This document shows, piece by piece, positions 1-5,659 of a stretch of DNA of 6,706 nt. Numbering within the stretch: position 1 is the stretch's first letter; each line of letters opens with the position of its first letter. The translations under genes were made by a program, and so were the position numbers. Below the pieces are notes generated by a model. That model had not been told where the DNA came from and ran no database searches. It worked only from the letters and a program-made list of their open reading frames with translations. Origin of the DNA: Actinomycetes bacterium (GTDB taxonomy: Bacteria > Actinomycetota > Acidimicrobiia > Acidimicrobiales > Acidimicrobiaceae); assembly GCA_021819025.1 (NCBI GenBank), contig JAKASN010000105.1:1-6706 (forward strand). Reading direction: 5' to 3'.

Positions 1-34
1 CGCCACTCCCATTGGCGGCTCGGGGCCCTGTCAC
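1..34 (-). CDS. Possible start of a divergent gene, cut by the left edge
   Basis: Read on the minus strand, a GTG codon at 34-32 follows an AAGGAG Shine-Dalgarno sequence (complement of 40-45) with five bases between. The frame stays open to the window edge, giving VTGPRAANGSG. The ribosome-binding site is good and the direction, divergent from serA, is sensible. Only eleven codons are visible, however, so no product can be named, and the match could be chance in a GC-rich sequence. Confidence 0.22.
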   Translation of the reverse strand, partial: MTGPRAANGSG

Positions 35-186
35 GACCACTCCTTGCCTGGGGCACAAAACCCTCCAGCATGGCTAAGGCGAGATAACAGGAGCGACACC
101 TCCCAATTGCCTTTAAATTCGCACTCCTGGCGCTCATCGGAGATTCCATGGCGCGACTGCGCTTTCGCGGCATCGATAAGGTCAAC

Positions 187-216
187 TTGGTAACCCACAT
201 TGTGGGCAACTAGGCT
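187..216 (+). promoter_or_regulatory. Candidate promoter upstream of serA
   Basis: TTGGTA at 187-192 and TAGGCT at 211-216 are separated by 18 bases, a plausible housekeeping -35/-10 pair (TAnnnT) for an actinobacterium. Transcription would start near 222-224, roughly 95 bases before serA and just ahead of the small serine-rich ORF at 231. The match is moderate. Nothing else convincing was found in 1-319, which otherwise contains no recognisable gene remnant. Confidence 0.35.
194..206. promoter_or_regulatory. Palindrome CCCACA-T-TGTGGG, possible operator for serA
   Basis: A 13-base perfect inverted repeat (six-base arms, one central base) lies exactly inside the spacer between the candidate -35 and -10 boxes of the serA promoter. 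A dimeric repressor bound there would block RNA polymerase. The protein that would bind is not identified. Confidence 0.3.
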
Positions 217-230
217 TTAAGGGAAGAACC

Positions 231-335
231 ATGTCAGCTGTATCGCCTTGGCTATTGGTATCCGCGAGCGGGTTCTCTTCAAGGCAAGCGGCGACACGAA
301 GCAGATTTGAGGAACGAGAATGGCAAGAATCCTAG
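231..335 (+). CDS. Serine-rich 34-codon upstream ORF overlapping the serA start (possible leader peptide)
   Basis: ATG at 231 follows a purine-rich AAGGGAAG (218-225) at a normal Shine-Dalgarno distance. The ORF encodes 34 residues, begins MSAVSPWLLVSASGF, and ends at TAG 333-335. Eight of the 34 residues are serine (positions 2, 5, 11, 13, 16, 17, 24, 34). It overlaps the serA start by 16 bases in another frame, so ribosomes reading it would cross the serA ribosome-binding site at 309-314. This arrangement would suit a regulatory leader peptide that senses serine supply through translational coupling or occlusion. No terminator hairpin with a T tract is seen, so any control would act on translation. 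If transcription really begins near 223, the Shine-Dalgarno would sit at the extreme 5' end of the mRNA, which weakens the case. It may be a chance ORF. Confidence 0.3.
   Translation: MSAVSPWLLVSASGFSSRQAATRSRFEEREWQES
309..314 (+). promoter_or_regulatory. Ribosome-binding site of serA
   Basis: GAGGAA lies five bases before the ATG at 320. It fixes the serA start, which also matches the usual N-terminus of the family (M-a-R-I-L-V-t). Confidence 0.8.
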
Positions 336-1891
336 TCACAGAAGAGATAGCCGAAAGCGGACTCGATCTCCTGCGCTCGGACGGACACCAAGTCGAAGTA
401 CGCCTCGGGCTCTCTCCCGAAGAGCTCCTCACCGAGATTGTCGGAGCGCAAGGGCTGATAATCCGCTCCGCCACCAAGGTCACTGAAGAAGTTATCGACG
501 CGGCGACCGACCTTTTGGTGGTGGGCCGGGCGGGAATTGGCCTCGACAATGTCGATGTACCTTACGCGACCAAGCGCGGCGTAATGGTGGTCAATGCACC
601 GCAATCAAACATCCTTTCCGCGGCTGAACTTACCATCGCTCTCCTGCTTGCCCAGGCGAGAAATGTACCTCAGGCGCATTCAGCCCTGGTAGCAGGAAAG
701 TGGGAGCGCTCCAAGTGGGAAGGAGTCGAGCTCTATGGGAAGGTTCTTGGAGTGGTGGGGCTCGGACGCATCGGCGCACTTGTCTCACAACGCGCACTCG
801 CTTTCGGGATGAAGCTCGTCGCTTATGACCCCTACATCTCCAAAGAGCGCGCCAAGCAGATGGGCGTCGAACTCTTGGATCTGGAGACGCTCATGGGTCG
901 TGCCGATTTCATCACCATCCACCTCCCCAAGAGCAAAGAGACCACTGGACTCATCGGCAAGGAGATGCTCGCCCGTGCCAAGCCCGATGCGCGAGTCATC
1001 AACGTCGCCCGCGGCGGAATTGTCGACGAAGAGGCCCTCTACGAGGCGATTTCCCAAGGGCGGCTCGGCGGAGCGGCACTTGACGTCTTCACCTCGGAAC
1101 CTTGCACTAGCTCTCCTCTTTTCGAGCTGAAGAATGTCGTAGTTACCCCCCACCTCGGAGCGAGCACTGCCGAAGCACAAGACAAGGCAGGAATAACCAT
1201 CGCCGAACAGCTTCGTCTCGCACTCGCCGGGGACTTCGTTCCTTTCGCGGTGAATGTCAATGCCGCGGAGGTCCCCGAGTCGGTCAAAGCTTTCCTGCCG
1301 CTTGCGGAAGAATTGGGCCGTTTCATCGCGTCTTTGGAAGGCGGGCTACCTGACACCATTGAGATCGAGTACCAGGGACAACTTGCCGCTGGCGATACCC
1401 GGCTGTTGTCGTTATCGGTTCTCAAGGGAATTTTCGGGGCGGGGACCAATGAGCCTGTCTCATACGTAAATGCTCCCCAGCTCGCCGAAGAGCGTGGACT
1501 GGCGGTTCGAGAGACTTTTGTCCCCTCCTCCAAGGAGTACGTTAGCCTCCTCACCGTATCTTCGGCCAACCATCAGGTATCGGCAACCACCGGAGGACAC
1601 AGCAAAGAGGCTCGCATCGTAATGATTGACGGCCACCGCGTGGAAATCCCTCCTGCAACGCACATGCTCGTGGTGCGCAACGACGATGCCCCGGGCAAGA
1701 TCGGCCTCGTCGGAACCACCCTCGGCGACGCAGGGTACTCGATCTCGTCCATGGCGGTCGGACCTTCCGATGATGGCGCAACCGCGCTGATGGTACTTTC
1801 ACTTGGCGCCAAGCCCACCGAGGAGATAATTTCCGCCATTGCATCCGCGCCAGGTATCATCTACGCCAAAGCGGTCTCCTGCTTCTCTTGA
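320..1891 (+). CDS. serA: D-3-phosphoglycerate dehydrogenase, long form with ACT domain
   Basis: This cytoplasmic enzyme oxidises 3-phosphoglycerate to 3-phosphohydroxypyruvate with NAD+, the first step of serine biosynthesis. The protein is 523 residues, the usual length of the actinobacterial long form. The N-terminal and C-terminal parts of the substrate domain flank the Rossmann NAD-binding domain, which carries GLGRIG at 147-152. The catalytic residues of the D-2-hydroxyacid dehydrogenase family are present: Arg231 in VARGGIVDE, Glu260 in TSEP and His278 in TPHLGAST. The intervening (allosteric substrate-binding) domain covers about 315-445. The ACT domain covers about 448-523, with DDAPGKIG at 455-462. 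In the ACT domain the asparagine that contacts effector serine in the E. coli and M. tuberculosis enzymes aligns with Ser474 (GYSI instead of GVNI), so serine feedback may be altered. The start is supported by GAGGAA five bases upstream. No gene precedes it on this strand, and it is probably transcribed from its own promoter. Confidence 0.97.
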   Translation: MARILVTEEIAESGLDLLRSDGHQVEVRLGLSPEELLTEIVGAQGLIIRSATKVTEEVIDAATDLLVVGRAGIGLDNVDVPYATKRGVMVVNAPQSNILSAAELTIALLLAQARNVPQAHSALVAGKWERSKWEGVELYGKVLGVVGLGRIGALVSQRALAFGMKLVAYDPYISKERAKQMGVELLDLETLMGRADFITIHLPKSKETTGLIGKEMLARAKPDARVINVARGGIVDEEALYEAISQGRLGGAALDVFTSEPCTSSPLFELKNVVVTPHLGASTAEAQDKAGITIAEQLRLALAGDFVPFAVNVNAAEVPESVKAFLPLAEELGRFIASLEGGLPDTIEIEYQGQLAAGDTRLLSLSVLKGIFGAGTNEPVSYVNAPQLAEERGLAVRETFVPSSKEYVSLLTVSSANHQVSATTGGHSKEARIVMIDGHRVEIPPATHMLVVRNDDAPGKIGLVGTTLGDAGYSISSMAVGPSDDGATALMVLSLGAKPTEEIISAIASAPGIIYAKAVSCFS

Positions 1892-2070
1892 GGCACGGAC
1901 ATCTTCGAAGTCACGGCAGCTCGGCAGCCGGCCAAGCAAAGCTCGCAAGAGCACGCCGGTGCGATGCACCCAAGCTGATGGTTGGGAGCACGGCGCTATG
2001 AACCAGCATCTGTTGCGCTGGTATCGATGCAATATTCACACCTGGCTCTTGGCGGCTTGGCCTGGATGAA

Positions 2071-2099
2071 TTGGGTCGCAGAAGCAAAGGGCTTAGACT
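2071..2099 (+). promoter_or_regulatory. Promoter giving a leaderless transcript of the small membrane protein gene
   Basis: TTGGGT (2071-2076) and TAGACT (2094-2099) are spaced by 17 bases. The -10 box ends seven bases before ATG 2107, so the transcript would start at or within a base or two of the start codon. No Shine-Dalgarno sequence precedes this ATG. Leaderless genes of this layout are common in Actinobacteria. Confidence 0.55.
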
Positions 2100-2106
2100 T
2101 ATTGTC

Positions 2107-2520
2107 ATGGAGTCTGCGAGCACCCCGAATGCGTTAGATTTTCAGGCACCCGAAGAGAGCCGCGCGGAAGTGATGGTCCGCCGCATTCTCCGGGTGCCCG
2201 ACATGCTCCCTAAGCCAGCCCAAAGTGGCGCCGCTGAACGTCTCTTCAGCTTTGCGATGATACTTTCTGGGCTGCGCTGCACCTTGAGTTATGTCATCGT
2301 GCCTTTCTTGCTCCCCGCGCTGGGCCTCGGCGCGGTCGCCGGCGTCGGTCCAGCCATCGGCATACCAATTGGGGTCGCGGCACTTTACTTTGACGTCAAA
2401 GGCATTCGGCGCTTCTGGATTGCGCGGCATCGCTGGCGCTGGCAGATGACCGTAATCTACCTAGCGGTGATCTCGTTGGTTCTCTATTTGGTGACGTTGG
2501 ACCTTATCCAGATACTCTAA
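2107..2520 (+). CDS. Small conserved membrane protein of unknown function
   Basis: The protein has 137 residues. It has a hydrophilic N-terminus of about 50 residues and then about three hydrophobic helices: FSFAMILSGLRCTLSYVIVP running into LLPALGLGAVAGV, then GPAIGIPIGVAALYF, then MTVIYLAVISLVLYLVTLDL. Between the second and third lies a basic and aromatic cytoplasmic-type loop, KGIRRFWIARHRWRWQ. I recall similar unnamed proteins in Acidimicrobiia and other Actinobacteria (RC-x-LtYV, GPAiGi, IRRFW-aDHRW), but no function is known to me. The start at ATG 2107 is preferred over TTG 2071, because a good promoter lies between them and TTG 2071 itself is part of the -35 box. The gene lies 215 bases downstream of serA and probably has its own promoter. 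It ends convergently on the transporter gene with a 4-base overlap. Confidence 0.75.
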   Translation: MESASTPNALDFQAPEESRAEVMVRRILRVPDMLPKPAQSGAAERLFSFAMILSGLRCTLSYVIVPFLLPALGLGAVAGVGPAIGIPIGVAALYFDVKGIRRFWIARHRWRWQMTVIYLAVISLVLYLVTLDLIQIL

Positions 2521-3497
2521 ATGTGGCCCAAGCCGTTGGTAACCAGAATCACGGCGCCGCCAGCTACCACGAGGGACGCAACTAAACGCGACCGACCCAT
2601 GGGTTCTTTCAGGTAGATCGTGCCAATCACCGCCGCAGCCACCACGCTGGTCTCCCGAAGCGCGGATACCACCGCGAGAGGGGTATGATCTTGAGCCCAA
2701 AGAATAGCGGCGTAGGCTAGATATGACAATGCACCAGCAGCGATTCCCAACTTCCACCCTGCTGCTATGAGCAGCGACCCTTTGCGCTTTTGAAGAACGG
2801 CCAAGGTAACTGCGATTACGATCCCTTGGGCGCAAAAGAGTAGCGCCGCATATGCCCATGGCGACCCTGAGCGTCGCACGCCAATGCCATCGACGAGGCT
2901 ATAGCTGGCAATGGTGAGGCCCGTCGCTGTTGCGAGGAGAAGCGCCTTGCGCTCATCCCTCCCACTCAGGGTGCGCAACTCCACCAAGCTCACTAGCCCC
3001 GCCGCGATCACCACGACCCCCACGATCTCTCCGGCGCTCAAGCGCTCCCCGGCGAATATGAAAGCTCCCACCGACACCAGCAGAGGCGCCATTCCCCTCG
3101 CAAGGGGATATACCCGGTTGAGGTCCCCGTAGCGGTAAGAGCTGAGCAAGGTAAAGTTGTAAATTACCTGGATGAGCGCCGAAGTAACCACAAAGGGGAT
3201 CGATTTCGCGAGAGGCAACCCAAATACCAATATCCCCATAGCGCCCATCACTGCAATCGCGGCATTCAACCACAAAAACACCAGGATCTTATCCTTGACG
3301 CCTTTGGCGATAGCATTCCAAGTCGCGTGAGTTATCGCAGCGGCGATGACAACCGCCTCCGCGAGTGGAGAGATGCCAATTGCCGTGGTGCCCGCCTCCC
3401 AGTTAATGGCAGACCGAGATTTTTCACAAGCCCTGCATTCCAAGAGCTTATTCGTGCGCAAAACAACCCTCAAAGGGATTCGCCCCGAATGGGGCAT
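2517..3497 (-). CDS. EamA/DMT-superfamily transporter (ten-helix membrane exporter)
   Basis: This is an integral membrane protein of the drug/metabolite transporter superfamily, whose members usually export small metabolites or amino-acid derivatives. Two EamA repeats are visible. The first opens with HATWNAIAKG (57-66 when counted from ATG 3497) and contains YRYGDLNRVYPLARGMAPLL (121-140). The second contains ALRETSVVAAAVIG (279-292) and ends LKEPMGRSRL. Hydrophobic segments fit about ten helices. The start is uncertain. ATG 3497 and TTG 3503 share a GGAGG (11 and 5 bases away), and TTG 3461 has GAGGG five bases away. All three leave 30-45 unusual residues before the first helix. The family's usual length of about 285-300 residues would instead place the start near ATT 3380 or an ACG at 3386, where GGGAGG lies 14 or 8 bases upstream. 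The substrate is unknown. The position between serA and leuA hints at an amino acid but proves nothing. Confidence 0.88.
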   Translation of the reverse strand: MPHSGRIPLRVVLRTNKLLECRACEKSRSAINWEAGTTAIGISPLAEAVVIAAAITHATWNAIAKGVKDKILVFLWLNAAIAVMGAMGILVFGLPLAKSIPFVVTSALIQVIYNFTLLSSYRYGDLNRVYPLARGMAPLLVSVGAFIFAGERLSAGEIVGVVVIAAGLVSLVELRTLSGRDERKALLLATATGLTIASYSLVDGIGVRRSGSPWAYAALLFCAQGIVIAVTLAVLQKRKGSLLIAAGWKLGIAAGALSYLAYAAILWAQDHTPLAVVSALRETSVVAAAVIGTIYLKEPMGRSRLVASLVVAGGAVILVTNGLGHI

Positions 3498-3545
3498 GTG
3501 CAACGACACCTCCAATGATCCACATAAAGACCACGCCAAGTTACT

Positions 3546-3574
3546 TGGTTGCCAAAGCTATTGGCCGCCGCCAA
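3546..3574. promoter_or_regulatory. Two neighbouring TTGG...CCAA palindromes upstream of the transporter
   Basis: TTGG-TTG-CCAA-type symmetry at about 3545-3555 is followed by a perfect TTGGC-CGCC-GCCAA (3561-3574). The two centres are about 17 bases apart. Two similar half-site pairs in the region just upstream of the transporter's possible starts could be operator sites for a dimeric regulator. The rest of 3498-3740 shows no gene that I can support. Confidence 0.25.
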
Positions 3575-3740
3575 GATATCCATTCCCGGCCAAGACGACT
3601 CGGGTCATGCACGGCATAACTCAAGGGCACTTCTGGCTCCAAGCACCCTGGGGACGGGCAATATCACCCCAGTCCACACTTCACCCACCAGGGCAAAAAG
3701 GTCAAGTTCGAGCCACTTTGCGCCACCTCCAAAGCCCAAC

Positions 3741-3770
3741 TTGCACGATGCACTTCAAATGGGCTAAACT
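3741..3770 (+). promoter_or_regulatory. Promoter of the leuA leader transcript
   Basis: TTGCAC (3741-3746) and TAAACT (3765-3770) are separated by 18 bases. The -10 box ends eight bases before the ATG of the leader peptide (3779). The mRNA would therefore begin at or within two or three bases of that ATG, leaving no room for a Shine-Dalgarno site. The promoter's position directly upstream of a Leu-codon run and an intrinsic terminator makes it the likely leuA promoter. Confidence 0.65.
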
Positions 3771-3778
3771 CTAGGCCA

Positions 3779-3817
3779 ATGGCACAAGTGTTTTCCTTCG
3801 CGCTACTTCTAACCTGA
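3779..3817 (+). CDS. Leucine leader peptide of leuA
   Basis: This short ORF encodes MAQVFSFALLLT and stops at TGA 3815-3817. Three consecutive leucine codons (CTA CTT CTA, 3803-3811) sit just before the stop. Position and content are those of an attenuation leader: promoter upstream, then protector hairpin, terminator and leuA downstream. When charged tRNA-Leu is scarce, a ribosome would stall on the Leu codons. When it is plentiful, the ribosome would reach the stop and cover the antiterminator strand. The ATG has no real Shine-Dalgarno and is probably at the transcript's 5' end, so it would be read as a leaderless message. Its first ten bases, ATGGCACAAG, are the same as those of leuA. Confidence 0.75.
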   Translation: MAQVFSFALLLT

Positions 3818-3879
3818 CAGCGAGCTCGCTCACGCAAGCTCGCCCAAACCTCCTGTTCGCAAGAAGCAGGGGGTTTTTT
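3816..3879 (+). promoter_or_regulatory. Transcription attenuator of leuA (leader RNA structures)
   Basis: Three competing pairings can be drawn. (a) A protector hairpin: GCGAGCT 3820-3826 with AGCTCGC 3837-3843, seven pairs. (b) An antiterminator: GACAG-c-GAG 3816-3824 with CTCCTGTT 3850-3857, eight pairs including one G-U, with one bulged C. (c) The terminator: 3846-3855 with 3867-3876. Pairing (b) excludes both (a) and (c). A ribosome halted at the stop codon 3815-3817 would cover 3816-3824 and allow (c). A ribosome stalled at the first Leu codon would leave that strand just free and favour (b). Pairings (a) and (c) are strong. Pairing (b) is my inference by hand and was not folded by software. 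Confidence 0.6.
3846..3879 (+). terminator. Intrinsic terminator in the leuA leader (attenuator terminator)
   Basis: AAACCTCCTG (3846-3855) pairs with CAGGGGGTTT (3867-3876) over ten pairs including one G-T wobble, with an 11-base loop. The T tract GTTTTTTATTTG follows at once. It is by far the clearest Rho-independent terminator in the window. It lies upstream of leuA rather than after a gene, about 60 bases before its ATG, as expected for attenuation. Confidence 0.82.
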
Positions 3880-3922
3880 ATTTGTCGGGAAGTTTTTTTG
3901 CCGAGGAAAATATCGCGAACTG

Positions 3923-3933
3923 GAAAGAAAGGG
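3923..3933 (+). promoter_or_regulatory. Ribosome-binding site of leuA
   Basis: The purine stretch GAAAGAAAGGG ends five bases before ATG 3939. It favours this ATG over the upstream in-frame TTG 3882, which lies inside the T-rich sequence after the attenuator terminator. Confidence 0.6.
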
Positions 3934-3938
3934 CCACA

Positions 3939-5498
3939 ATGGCACAAGGCCAATCAGAGCAAAGACTGATCATCTTCGACACCACGTTACGAGATGGCGA
4001 GCAGTCCCCGGGTATCTCTCTGGATGCCAAGGAGAAGCTCGAGATCGCCGAGCAATTAGCGCGCCTAAACGTCGACTACATCGAAGCTGGATTCCCGGTC
4101 GCGAGCGAAGGCGACTTCGAAGCGGTACGCCAGATAGCCGAACAGGTCCACGGACCGGTAATCGCAGCTCTTTCGCGCACTCATCTTTCGGATGTCGACC
4201 GTTGTTGGGAGGCTCTCAAGGTGGCGGATCGCGCACGCATCCACGTCTTCATTTCGACTTCTCCCAGTCACATGGAAAACATGCTCAAGATGAACGAGGC
4301 CCAGGTCGTCGCAGAGACGCGCGCTGGCGTTGCACGGGCGCGGAGCTTTACCGATGACGTGGAATTTTCACCCCAAGACGCCACGCGCACGCCGCTCGAC
4401 TTCATGATCGAAGTTCTTCAAGCCGCAGTGGATGCGGGGGCGACGACGCTGAATGTACCCGACACCGTCGGCTATGGCATTCCCTGGGACTTCGGAGCCC
4501 TGATCAGCTACGTGCGCAAGAACGTTAGCGGCGCTTACGTGATCTCCACCCACTGTCACAACGATCTTGGACTCGCCACAGCCAACTCGCTGGCGGGAGT
4601 GCAGGCAGGTGCACGTCAAGTCGAGGTTTGTGTCAACGGACTCGGAGAGCGAGCGGGAAACGCGGCACTTGAGGAAGTGGTGATGGCGGTGAAGATCCGT
4701 CCTGACCAGTTCCCTGGCATCGTCACTGGGATACGCACCGAGGAACTCGCCCGCACCTCAAGAATGGTATCTCGTCTCACGGGATATCCAATCCAGTACA
4801 ACAAAGCGGTAGTGGGAAGAAATGCCTTCACCCACGAATCGGGAATACACCAGCATGGCGTCTTGGCAGACCGCTCGACCTATGAGATCATTGACGCCGA
4901 GACGGTAGGGCAAAAGAGCTCCCAGATCGTCTTGGGCAAACACTCAGGCCGACATGCGTTTTCAGAGTCCCTCGTGAAAATGGGCATCAACATACACGGC
5001 GACGCGCTTAATTCAGCATTCAAGCGCTTCAAGGAACTCGCGGATCGCAAACTCGACATTACCGAAGCCGAACTTGAGGCGATCGTCGCCGAGGAACTCG
5101 GAACGGTCTCGACGGATACCTTCACGCTTGAGGAGTTAAGCGTCACGGGTGGAACCGTCGGTACGCCCCAAGCGCGCGTGGTTCTCTCATCTGCGGCGGG
5201 GCGAGTCGAGGCCTCCGCGGAGGGCAACGGCATGATCGATGCCGCCGGTCAGGCAATCCAAAAAGCTACCTCGGTTCAAGCCAACCTCATCGGCTTCGCA
5301 GTCTCTTCGATAACCGGCGGAGTCGATGCTTTGGGTGACGTGGTGATCCAGCTGGAATCGGATGGAATCAAGGTCTCTGGCAAGGGCATCTCCACTGATG
5401 TGGTGGAAGCCTCGGCCCGAGCGTATCTCAACGCCATCAACCGACTCCAGCGCGCAATCGCCCGTCGCGCCAGTACCACCCATGACGTCGGTCCCTAA
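3939..5498 (+). CDS. leuA: 2-isopropylmalate synthase
   Basis: This cytoplasmic enzyme condenses acetyl-CoA with 2-ketoisovalerate to give 2-isopropylmalate, the committed step of leucine biosynthesis. The protein has 519 residues, the usual length of the bacterial LeuA type 1 family. The N-terminal TIM barrel carries FDTTLRDGEQSPG (13-25) with metal ligand Asp14 and catalytic Arg18. It also has the His205-x-His207 metal ligands in STHCHNDLG and Asn241 in NGLGERAGNAALEE. The helical linker carries HESGIHQ (299-305). The C-terminal regulatory dimer domain, about 390-505, is where leucine feedback acts in this family, and it is present with its glycine-rich motifs (SVTGGTVG, SSITGGVDALGDV). ATG 3939 is chosen because of the Shine-Dalgarno sequence and because the family motif begins about ten residues later. 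Expression is probably controlled by the leucine attenuator directly upstream. No further biosynthetic gene follows within the window. Confidence 0.97.
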   Translation: MAQGQSEQRLIIFDTTLRDGEQSPGISLDAKEKLEIAEQLARLNVDYIEAGFPVASEGDFEAVRQIAEQVHGPVIAALSRTHLSDVDRCWEALKVADRARIHVFISTSPSHMENMLKMNEAQVVAETRAGVARARSFTDDVEFSPQDATRTPLDFMIEVLQAAVDAGATTLNVPDTVGYGIPWDFGALISYVRKNVSGAYVISTHCHNDLGLATANSLAGVQAGARQVEVCVNGLGERAGNAALEEVVMAVKIRPDQFPGIVTGIRTEELARTSRMVSRLTGYPIQYNKAVVGRNAFTHESGIHQHGVLADRSTYEIIDAETVGQKSSQIVLGKHSGRHAFSESLVKMGINIHGDALNSAFKRFKELADRKLDITEAELEAIVAEELGTVSTDTFTLEELSVTGGTVGTPQARVVLSSAAGRVEASAEGNGMIDAAGQAIQKATSVQANLIGFAVSSITGGVDALGDVVIQLESDGIKVSGKGISTDVVEASARAYLNAINRLQRAIARRASTTHDVGP

Positions 5499-5539
5499 GC
5501 AAGCACTTCTCGCGGCATTTATGACGGGTGGACACCGAA

Positions 5540-5569
5540 GATAGCGAGTTGATTCTGGACACTGCTATC
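5540..5569 (+). terminator. Hairpin after leuA, possible terminator without a T tract
   Basis: GATAGC-g-AGT pairs with ACTGCTATC over nine pairs with one bulged base and an 11-base loop. It starts 42 bases after the leuA stop. No T run follows, so it is not a classical intrinsic terminator. Actinobacteria are often said to use such I-shaped hairpins. Confidence 0.3.
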
Positions 5570-5659
5570 ATCGCGCGTCAACTTCGAATTCCCCTGGTGA
5601 ATCGCCGGTACATGAGGATCTAACAGGCACAAGAGGGCGGATGAACTATTAGTTCTAGC

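Noticed and set aside
217..604. Minus-strand reading frames at 217-549 and 332-604
   Set aside because: They are antisense to serA. The serA frame is certain from its motifs.
1892..2070. Terminator after serA
   Set aside because: Only short hairpins are seen (GGTGC/GCACC at 1958-1970, ACCAGC/GCTGGT at 2002-2022), without T tracts. The evidence is too weak to call.
3346..3774. 142-codon plus-strand reading frame across the transporter's 5' end and the region before leuA
   Set aside because: Its first part is antisense to the transporter. The rest has no family-like features and runs through the leuA promoter.
3882..3938. Longer leuA starting at TTG 3882
   Set aside because: The extra codons fall in the T-rich tail of the attenuator terminator. 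ATG 3939 has a Shine-Dalgarno site and fits the family N-terminus.
3540..3938. T-box riboswitch before leuA
   Set aside because: No T-box consensus (AGGGTGG-ACC-CG type) is present, and the tandem Leu codons explain leucine sensing.
3664..3945. 93-codon minus-strand reading frame over the leuA leader
   Set aside because: It lies antisense to the promoter, leader peptide and terminator, which explain this stretch far better.
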